From positions 1-12,115 of the forward strand of contig JACMIS010000456.1 in NCBI GenBank assembly GCA_014381035.1: a stretch of 12,115 nt of DNA. The letters run 5' to 3'. Below the pieces are notes generated by a model. That model worked only from the letters and a program-made list of their open reading frames with translations, did no database searches and had not been told where the DNA came from. This document shows, piece after piece, positions 6,829 to 12,115 of this stretch (positions are counted from its first letter, which is position 1; every line of letters starts with the position of its first letter). A program made the position numbers and the translations under genes. The DNA comes from Armatimonadota bacterium (GTDB lineage Bacteria > Armatimonadota > Armatimonadia > Armatimonadales > Armatimonadaceae).

Positions 6829-7305
6829 ATGAATGCCGAAACCTACCTGCGCCGTGCGCTATTCGCACCGATCATCGTCCCGCTACTCGCGGGAATCCAG
6901 CTCCTCAAGGTCGTGAATAAGGAAGCGAATGGAACAACGCATTGGGCGGATCAAACACCTGATGTTGTCGCGATGTGTTTGTTTGTTGCGTTCTGTATCG
7001 GCGGCGTTCCGTACATCTGGATGCTTTTTGCCCGCTGGGAGTTTTTCCGGACTGCGGGAGGTGGGGCTTTGGAAGAGGCATGGAAACTATTGCCGCTTGC
7101 AATGCTTCCGTTTTACTGGAAATTTTGGGGAGTGGTTTCCGCGATATTGATTGTGACGTTGTGGGGGGCACTGGCAGGTTTGGCAGTGCTCGTCATCGGG
7201 ACAATCGCCGTGCCCATTCTCGGGTATGCCTATGTCGCCGTTACCTTCTGTTTCCTCCGCATCTTTCAATGGCTCGGCTTGATTCACAAAGAAGGAAGAA
7301 TATGA
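6829..7305 (+). CDS. Small multi-pass membrane protein of unknown function, paralogue A
   Basis: A 158-residue, strongly hydrophobic protein; I do not recognise the family. Likely membrane segments are at about 11-29, 46-67, 88-110 and 112-143, and the ends are positively charged. Two landmarks, CIGGVPYIW (56-64) and LGYAYVAVTF (131-140), recur in the same order in the next gene, so the two are paralogues. There are no enzyme motifs, and Cys and His are few, so a direct metal-binding role is not evident. ATG 6829 has GAGG 5 bp upstream, behind the promoter with two operators. Its TGA overlaps the ATG of paralogue B (ATGA), which implies translational coupling and equal expression. The two products may form a heteromeric membrane complex. 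Confidence 0.8.
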   Translation: MNAETYLRRALFAPIIVPLLAGIQLLKVVNKEANGTTHWADQTPDVVAMCLFVAFCIGGVPYIWMLFARWEFFRTAGGGALEEAWKLLPLAMLPFYWKFWGVVSAILIVTLWGALAGLAVLVIGTIAVPILGYAYVAVTFCFLRIFQWLGLIHKEGRI

Positions 7306-7727
7306 ACACGATTACCTTTTATCGCTGGTCACTACTGACCCCGATTGCTGTTCCCGTCGCGTTACTGCCGTTCGTCAGGAGCGGAAATCCGCTTGCGGAC
7401 ATCGCACAATTTTTCATATGGTCTCTGATCATCGGCGGCATTCCGTACCTGCTGACTCTTTCTCTGTTCGCACGTACCCTCATCTGTGGCACAGAAAGGC
7501 AGTACACTGTTTTGACGCTTATCGCGCCGCTTGCGATGGTCGCCGTGCAAACCGGTTGCGGCTTCGTTTATGGGTTCGCGACGAGCGCAGGCAATCGGAT
7601 CGCAGCGTTCGAAAGTGCCGGTTTTGGACTGATGCTCGGGGCTTGTACGCTTTTATTGGGTTATGGCTACGTTGCGCTTACGCATCTGGGACTATGGCTC
7701 TTCCGGAGACTGGGTCTCGTATGTTAA
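7302..7727 (+). CDS. Small multi-pass membrane protein of unknown function, paralogue B
   Basis: A 141-residue hydrophobic protein resembling its neighbour: both begin MN-x-x-x-[YF], have an early hydrophobic segment with TPIAVP / APIIVP, then IGGIPYLL (44-51), and end with LGYGYVALTH and a closing LGLV. Likely membrane segments are at about 10-25, 34-56, 68-91 and 105-130. The start is set by the ATGA overlap at 7302-7305 and an SD (AAGGAAG) a few bases upstream. A longer open frame reaches back to 6975, but that part overlaps paralogue A in another frame and is spurious. It probably arose by tandem duplication followed by divergence. Function is unknown; the neighbouring metal exporter is the only hint. 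Confidence 0.8.
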   Translation: MNTITFYRWSLLTPIAVPVALLPFVRSGNPLADIAQFFIWSLIIGGIPYLLTLSLFARTLICGTERQYTVLTLIAPLAMVAVQTGCGFVYGFATSAGNRIAAFESAGFGLMLGACTLLLGYGYVALTHLGLWLFRRLGLVC

Positions 7728-7783
7728 AGAAAATAGTTTGCAAAATGGGGACAGTAGGATGGAACCACACCGCAGTCATGGCG

Positions 7784-7789
7784 TACAAT
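7784..7789 (+). promoter_or_regulatory. Possible -10 element directly before the P-type ATPase gene
   Basis: TACAAT (5/6 match) ends 11 bp before ATG 7801. The -35 candidate TGGAAC (7760-7765) at 18-bp spacing is weak (3/6). If used, the transcript would have a leader of only about 5 nt. Otherwise the ATPase is read from the upstream operon promoter across the 73-bp gap, where I see no terminator. Confidence 0.3.
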
Positions 7790-7800
7790 AGAAGTACGCT

Positions 7801-9963
7801 ATGACCGAAACCAAGTTTTATATCGCCGCGATGGATTGTCCGACCGAGGAGCAGATCATCCGAAACGGATTGAAGCGCGAAAGCGGTATCGAACGACTCG
7901 ACTTCGATCTGCTGAACCGGGTCCTTACCGTCTCCTTCACTCCGACCGGAAATGCGGAGTCGGTCCGCCACACGTTGAACAATCTGGGTATGGAAGCGAA
8001 GCCGGTTGACCGCGACGGCAAATCGGATGAAGCGAATGCGGGGGCGATGCGCACGCGCTGGATTCAGATGGGCGTCGCGGCACTTTTCGCGGCGGGTGCG
8101 GAGGTGTTGCACTGGGTGGACGCGGCAGGGCACAAACCTGGTGAGCACGCCGAAACAAACCCGCTTCTCCTTGTTCTCGTCGGCTTCGCGCTACTTCTCG
8201 GCGGACGCGATACGTTCCGTAAAGGCTGGGTCGCACTTCGGACCTTTACGCTCAATATCAACTTTCTGATGACCCTTGCTATCGTCGGGGCGATGGTGAC
8301 GGGCGAATACCCCGAAGCGGCGATGGTCGCAGTGCTGTTCGGGATCGCGGAACTGATCGAGGCGCAGTCGCTGGACCGGGCGCGAAATGCTATATCCGCT
8401 CTCATGGATACGGTTCCCGACACGGCACGTGTCTGGCATTCGCACGGCGACGATGACCCGGGGCACTGGCACGAAATGCTCGCCGATAAGGTATCGGTTG
8501 GTGAGCGGGTTCAGGTGCGACCCGGTGAGCGCGTGCCATTGGACGGGCGCGTGGTCGAAGGGCGATCCGGCGTCAGTCAAGCCGCGATCACTGGTGAGAG
8601 TTTGCCGGTCGAAAAAGAGGTCGGCGACGAGGTCTGGGCGGGAAGTGTGAACGGGCGCGGCGTTCTCGTGTTTGAAGTCAAAGCCGCACGTGGCGACACG
8701 CGGTTGGATCGCATCGCCCGCGCCGTACAGGAAGCGCAAGCGGAACGTGCCCCTACCCAGCGTTTCGTGGATCGTTTCGCGCTGGTTTACACGCCGACCG
8801 TGGTCGTTCTTGCCCTCCTGCTCGCCATCGTTCCGCCGCTCCTCGGTTACGGCGGTTGGATGGAGTGGCTGTACAAGGCACTGGTGTTGCTCGTCATTGC
8901 GTGTCCCTGCGCACTGGTGCTGTCTACGCCGGTGGCGGTCGTCTCGGGTCTCACGGCGGCGGCGAAACAGGGGCTACTCATCAAAGGCGGCGCGTACTTG
9001 GAAGCCGGTGCGAAACTGAAAACCATCGCGTTCGACAAAACCGGGACATTGACTCGTGGCAGACCGATTGTCACCGATATTATTCCACTCGGCAACGATT
9101 CCCCCGACGCGCTTCTTCATCTCGCCGCGAGCCTGAACGCGTCCTCCGAGCACCCGCTCGCGGCGGCAATCGTAGCCGCGTGTGCGTCGAAACACGAATG
9201 CCGTTTGCCCTCTATCGGTGACTTCGAAGCCCTGATCGGACGCGGCGTGACCGGCAAACTGGAAGGGCGACGCTATTACATCGGCAATCATCAATTGACC
9301 GAGGAAAACCGCGTTTGTAGCACGGAGGTCGAGTCGGTCATAGATCGGTTGGAACAGGAGGGGAAAACCCCGGTCGTTCTAACCGACGATCAACACTCCC
9401 TCGCGGTTTTAGGCGTCGCCGACACGATTCGCGAGGAAAGCGAAGACGCTCTGAAACAACTCCGAGATCTGGGCGTGGAGACGATCCTTCTATCCGGCGA
9501 CAGCCAACGGGTTACCGACGCGGTCGCCAAACAGGTGGGGATCACCAACGCCCGCGGGGAATTATTGCCGGAGAACAAGCTGGCATTCATCGAATCCCTG
9601 CGCACGGACAAAAACATCGTCGGCATGGTCGGCGATGGCATCAACGACGCCCCCGCGCTTGCCAAAGCGGACATCGGTTTCTCGGTAGGACAGGGCGGTT
9701 CCGATACCGCGATGGAGACCGCAGACGTTGTGCTTCTTCACGGCGACCTGCGCAAACTGCCCTTGTTTGTGCGGCTCGCCCGCGCTACGACAGCAGTTCT
9801 CGCGCAGAATATCGCATTGGCATTACTCATCAAGGCGGTAGTGTTCCTGCTCGCCCTGAAAGGCAGTGCTACGCTCTGGATGGCGGTGCTCGCCGACGTA
9901 GGAACCAGTTTGCTCGTGGTCGGAAACGGACTACGTTTACTTCGGTTTCGGTCAAAATCTTAA
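7801..9963 (+). CDS. zntA: Heavy-metal P1B-type ATPase (Zn/Cd/Pb exporter, ZntA/CadA type)
   Basis: A 720-residue inner-membrane pump that should export Zn(II), Cd(II) or Pb(II) at the cost of ATP. In order: an N-terminal HMA domain (1-68) with the site MDCPTEE (11-17), which has one Cys plus acidic residues instead of CxxC; membrane segments from about 88; the actuator domain with TGES (264-267); the ion site CPC (368-370) in IACPCALVLSTP; phosphorylation site D412 in DKTGTLT; SSEHPLA with the P1B-specific HP (451-452); GDGIND (611-616); and the final membrane pair with K678 and D699. These match E. coli ZntA K693/D714 in identity and in their 21-residue spacing, and mark the Zn/Cd/Pb subgroup rather than copper pumps. 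A His/Asp-rich stretch at 213-224 precedes the actuator core. ATG 7801 follows an in-frame stop and has no SD. Its TAA overlaps that of the convergent TPR gene. Confidence 0.94.
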   Translation: MTETKFYIAAMDCPTEEQIIRNGLKRESGIERLDFDLLNRVLTVSFTPTGNAESVRHTLNNLGMEAKPVDRDGKSDEANAGAMRTRWIQMGVAALFAAGAEVLHWVDAAGHKPGEHAETNPLLLVLVGFALLLGGRDTFRKGWVALRTFTLNINFLMTLAIVGAMVTGEYPEAAMVAVLFGIAELIEAQSLDRARNAISALMDTVPDTARVWHSHGDDDPGHWHEMLADKVSVGERVQVRPGERVPLDGRVVEGRSGVSQAAITGESLPVEKEVGDEVWAGSVNGRGVLVFEVKAARGDTRLDRIARAVQEAQAERAPTQRFVDRFALVYTPTVVVLALLLAIVPPLLGYGGWMEWLYKALVLLVIACPCALVLSTPVAVVSGLTAAAKQGLLIKGGAYLEAGAKLKTIAFDKTGTLTRGRPIVTDIIPLGNDSPDALLHLAASLNASSEHPLAAAIVAACASKHECRLPSIGDFEALIGRGVTGKLEGRRYYIGNHQLTEENRVCSTEVESVIDRLEQEGKTPVVLTDDQHSLAVLGVADTIREESEDALKQLRDLGVETILLSGDSQRVTDAVAKQVGITNARGELLPENKLAFIESLRTDKNIVGMVGDGINDAPALAKADIGFSVGQGGSDTAMETADVVLLHGDLRKLPLFVRLARATTAVLAQNIALALLIKAVVFLLALKGSATLWMAVLADVGTSLLVVGNGLRLLRFRSKS

Positions 9964-10688
9964 CCGCGCCAGAATTGCCACCACGGTTTAGCACTCTCGA
10001 CTCTGTCTCCCGAGGATCGGGTGCCGTATAGCTCGCCGCCGCCCCGTAGATGCCGGATATATTTCAGTTCGTCCTGGGCGATTGGGTTTCCTGGATCGAT
10101 CTTGAGGGACTCGCGAAACACTACCTCCGCGTCGTCCAATCGGGCAAGTTCCACGAGTTGGAAGCCTTTACTGCGCAGGGCGAGGGCTTGCGAATTAGGA
10201 ACGATTTCGTCACCTTGAGCCACGACTTTCTCGATTTCCCGCAGGGCGCCGATTCGGTCGCCCGACATTCCCAGTGCTTTCGCATATTCGAGGCGCAGGA
10301 GGGGCTTATCCGGTTCCAGAGCGAGTCCCGCCATTAGATGCGGCAACGCATCGTTTGGTTTTCCCTGCTTGACATACACAAATCCGAGATAGTAATGCGC
10401 CTTGCCGTATGCGTTGCCCTGCCAGATGATGGATCGGTCGGCTTTACCCTGTTTTTGCAAGCGGGTGACGTAGTGGATGAACTCTACCTGATCCCAGAAC
10501 TTGATACACAATTCGCCCTTCTCGGAGTCGTACTGGTAGCGGTAATCACCCGGCGTATTGGCAACAATAGCGAGCAAAATCCGCTCTGCGTCATCAAACC
10601 GCTTTGCTTTCAACGCCTCCGTGGCACGCGATAGATTCTCATTGGCGTCTTTCGCCTCCTGATCCGAATAATAGCGGGTGTCGCTCAT
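9960..10688 (-). CDS. Cytoplasmic TPR-repeat protein
   Basis: A 242-residue soluble protein without signal peptide. It is built of helical pairs of the tetratricopeptide type: NLSRATEALKAKRFDDAERI near the N-terminus, then KAHYYLGFVYVKQGKPNDAL, LEYAKALGMSGDRIGALREI and LVELARLDDAEVVFRESLKI with the characteristic DPGNP turn. A charged insert with several aromatic residues lies between the first and second units. The C-terminus ends in WWQFWRG, a Trp-rich tail that could be a docking peptide. It is presumably a scaffold; the partner is unknown. ATG 10688 has a strong GAGGAG SD at good spacing, preferred over a TTG at 10721. The gene follows the RNA ligase on the same strand, behind a hairpin, so expression may be partly uncoupled. 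The TAA stop overlaps the ATPase stop in a TTAA. Confidence 0.85.
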   Translation of the reverse strand: MSDTRYYSDQEAKDANENLSRATEALKAKRFDDAERILLAIVANTPGDYRYQYDSEKGELCIKFWDQVEFIHYVTRLQKQGKADRSIIWQGNAYGKAHYYLGFVYVKQGKPNDALPHLMAGLALEPDKPLLRLEYAKALGMSGDRIGALREIEKVVAQGDEIVPNSQALALRSKGFQLVELARLDDAEVVFRESLKIDPGNPIAQDELKYIRHLRGGGELYGTRSSGDRVESAKPWWQFWRG

Positions 10689-10727
10689 AGTTCGCTCCTC
10701 GGGAATGCCTAACGCTTGCAAAAGGAA

Positions 10728-10763
10728 GGCGGCATAGAAATCGCATTTAACTTCTATGCCGCC
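10728..10763 (-). terminator. 12-bp perfect hairpin between the RNA ligase and TPR genes
   Basis: Arms 10728-10739 and 10752-10763 pair exactly around a 12-nt loop. On the - strand it lies 5 bp past the RNA ligase stop and is followed by TTCCTTTT, a moderate T-tract, so it should terminate or attenuate the ligase transcript. Only about 39 bp then remain before the TPR start, leaving little room for a separate promoter. Partial read-through or a 3'-end protecting role is therefore possible. Confidence 0.65.
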
Positions 10764-10768
10764 CAGTG

Positions 10769-11908
10769 TTATCCCTTTAGTACCACCTTCCTTAGCAGAA
10801 CCGAATCCAACTGCGCCGCTTTACCGTCGTAAGCATAAAAAAGGTACGGTGCCAGGGCTTTCGTTTCGGGATCGCTATACACTCGCGCCGCGAACGCTTT
10901 GCGCCGCTGTCGTTCGTCCGAAAACGCCCAACTGGATTCACCATCGAACGCACCAACGAATGCCCACGCCATTCCCGATATGTCGTCTGCTTCAGCACGT
11001 TTCTTTAGGTAGCGGGCGAAATGCTCTCGCGCGGTCACCGTGGTTTCGTAGTCCCAACCGGCTTTTTGCAGGGCTTCCGAAAGGCTTGTTTCGTCCACGA
11101 TGCCGCCGTCAATGGCAAATCGGCAGATCGCTTCGTAGGTCATATGCCAGCGAAGTGCGTGTTGCGCAAAATACCACGCCGACTTGACTTTGAGCAGCGT
11201 TTGCCCGTCGCCGGAGCGCACGACCACCCCTTCCGCTTTATCCCACCCTTGCACAAGCGAAAGGATCTCGCCGACACCGTTTTTCGCGTCCGCCCAATCG
11301 TAGACTTCGACGGCGCGCAGTCCGTTCGCCTGCGCGACGGCTTCGACATCCGGGAACGGCAGGTAGCGCACTGTCGTTCCTTCGTGCAAACCCGCGCCGA
11401 GCAGGATCAAATCGTCGCCGCCTTCGTACCGCACGACGATCTGGTTTCCCGCCCCGACATACTCGAACAACAGCGAGCCGTGTGCGAAGAATGTCGGATT
11501 GAGGAGGCACGGGTACTTCGCCCGTGCCACGGCTTCGGCAAGCGGCGCGAACTTTCCGCCGGCGAATGTGTCACGGGTGCGAAATAAAATCCGACCGCCG
11601 GGCAAAACCGAACGGATGATCAACGAGCCGTCATGTTTGTGCGTGATCACGGCGCGACCGGCTTCCAGTTCACCCGCGATCGCCGCGTCGGTTTCCGCCC
11701 ACTCGCCCTGGTTGAAGAACTTCGGCCAGCCGGTCGAAACCACATTCCCAGACGCGTCGAAGATAACCGAACGGTAGCTGAGTTCATCCGGCTCCCAGTC
11801 GTATTTACCGCGCGATGGGTGGACGAGTGTGTAGGCACCGTCCTCCTGAGGCTTGGTCATGAAACCCTTGTTGCGTAACTTGTTGAAAAATGCGTCTGAA
11901 TCTGCCAT
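10769..11908 (-). CDS. T4 Rnl1-like ATP-dependent RNA ligase
   Basis: A 379-residue member of the covalent nucleotidyltransferase superfamily, most like the T4 RNA ligase 1 type, which joins 5'-phosphate and 3'-OH RNA ends through a ligase-AMP intermediate. Motif I is KHDGS with adenylated Lys 91. Before it, YRSVIFDASG with R46 and WPKFFNQGEW (61-70) match the Rnl1 N-terminal signature (RG..F then KFFN..E). Motif III is LLFEYVG (146-152), motif IV is AEGVVVR (225-231) and motif V is LLKVKSAWY with K240 and K242. All catalytic residues are present. Residues 250-379 form a helical C-terminal part that I do not recognise; in T4 Rnl1 this region gives tRNA specificity. ATG 11908 is preferred over a TTG at 11995, which lies in sequence without domain likeness. 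The SD is weak (GAGCGAG). The context does not reveal the substrate: there is no phage gene, Pnkp or anticodon nuclease nearby. Confidence 0.85.
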   Translation of the reverse strand: MADSDAFFNKLRNKGFMTKPQEDGAYTLVHPSRGKYDWEPDELSYRSVIFDASGNVVSTGWPKFFNQGEWAETDAAIAGELEAGRAVITHKHDGSLIIRSVLPGGRILFRTRDTFAGGKFAPLAEAVARAKYPCLLNPTFFAHGSLLFEYVGAGNQIVVRYEGGDDLILLGAGLHEGTTVRYLPFPDVEAVAQANGLRAVEVYDWADAKNGVGEILSLVQGWDKAEGVVVRSGDGQTLLKVKSAWYFAQHALRWHMTYEAICRFAIDGGIVDETSLSEALQKAGWDYETTVTAREHFARYLKKRAEADDISGMAWAFVGAFDGESSWAFSDERQRRKAFAARVYSDPETKALAPYLFYAYDGKAAQLDSVLLRKVVLKG

Positions 11909-12115
11909 CGTGTATCTCGCTCTCAATGAATCGTCCGCGTATCGTATCGCTCGGGCAAGGAATATTGATAAACAATCCCTCTGAAGTTGCCGCAAAAACC
12001 ACCTAATTCAACGAAAACATCATAAAAATTAAACAAAACTTGCAACCACAATATAACCCTACCGCAATTAAACAAAAATACCATATAAATACCCACAACA
12101 ACATCCAAATACACA
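11909..12115 (-). promoter_or_regulatory. AT-rich, strand-skewed leader/promoter region of the RNA ligase gene
   Basis: The outer part (12001-12115) is AT-rich, with only 3 G against about 31 C on the + strand; 12065-12115 has no G at all. The transcript of the ligase strand would thus be almost free of C. Within it, AATTAAACAAAA occurs twice (12027-12038 and 12066-12077). On the - strand TTGCAA (12045-12040) and TATGAT (12024-12019) resemble a promoter, but with a short 15-bp spacer. A 63-codon open frame on the - strand runs through the region and is probably a by-product of the skew. Confidence 0.4.
12027..12077. repeat. Two direct copies of a 12-bp A-rich motif
   Basis: AATTAAACAAAA at 12027-12038 and 12066-12077 are identical, 39 bp apart, upstream of the RNA ligase gene. 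Low-complexity composition raises the chance of coincidence, but the exact 12-base match is notable and could be a pair of protein-binding sites. Confidence 0.4.

Noticed and set aside
6975..7301. N-terminal extension of paralogue B back to 6975
   Set aside because: It overlaps paralogue A in another frame. The ATGA junction with SD at 7302 and the match of the two proteins from that Met fix the start.
7738..7789. TTGCAA (7738) with TACAAT (7784) as a promoter for the ATPase
   Set aside because: The spacing is about 40 bp, far too long for one promoter.
11923..12114. 63-codon minus-strand open frame just upstream of the RNA ligase, ending 14 bp before its start
   Set aside because: It runs through the C/G-skewed AT-rich leader, where stop codons are rare by composition. 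It has no SD visible and no recognisable protein pattern, and its start would be a GTG at the window edge.
1..12115. CRISPR arrays, insertion sequences, tRNA or rRNA genes, prophage genes
   Set aside because: I looked for spaced direct repeats, transposase motifs, tRNA-like arms and phage structural motifs and found none.

Overview
The window is ordinary, densely packed bacterial chromosome: long ORFs at roughly 55-58% GC by eye, short intergenic gaps, no tRNA/rRNA, CRISPR array, insertion sequence or phage block. The sigma factor resembles the group 2 sigmas of the Terrabacteria, the RNase Z is bacterial-type, and several genes lack a Shine-Dalgarno (SD) sequence but have a -10-like hexamer just upstream. 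This would fit Armatimonadota, Abditibacteriota or a similar lineage. That placement is a guess from style, not from a marker gene.

Layout, left to right. (1) 2-373 (+): C-terminal part of a phytanoyl-CoA dioxygenase-like protein, closed by a clear rho-independent terminator (427-460). (2) 543-2495 (+): cytoplasmic GH13 alpha-amylase-family enzyme. It converges on a TPR lipoprotein gene (2482-3591, -), with the two 3' ends overlapping by 14 bp. (3) 3630-4334 (+): SIMPL/DUF541 protein, divergent from the lipoprotein gene across only 38 bp. (4) 4370-5386 (-): sigma-70 factor of RpoD/group 2 type; its terminator lies inside the last codons of the SIMPL gene. (5) 5387-5757: 371-bp divergent regulatory gap. 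(6) 5758-6723 (+): RNase Z. (7) 6829-7305 and 7302-7727 (+): two small, overlapping, mutually similar membrane-protein genes behind a strong-looking promoter flanked by two identical 12-bp operator-like palindromes. (8) 7801-9963 (+): Zn/Cd/Pb P1B-type ATPase, possibly co-transcribed with the membrane pair. (9) 9960-10688 (-): small cytoplasmic TPR protein, stop codons overlapping the ATPase stop in a TTAA. (10) 10769-11908 (-): T4 Rnl1-like RNA ligase, preceded by an unusual leader almost without G on the + strand (without C in the transcript).

Most genes appear to be independent housekeeping or accessory units rather than one pathway. The best candidate for an undescribed unit is 6741-9963: a tightly controlled promoter with paired operators, two tandem paralogous membrane proteins that I do not recognise, and a heavy-metal exporter downstream. 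The RNA ligase and its skewed leader are the second point of interest.
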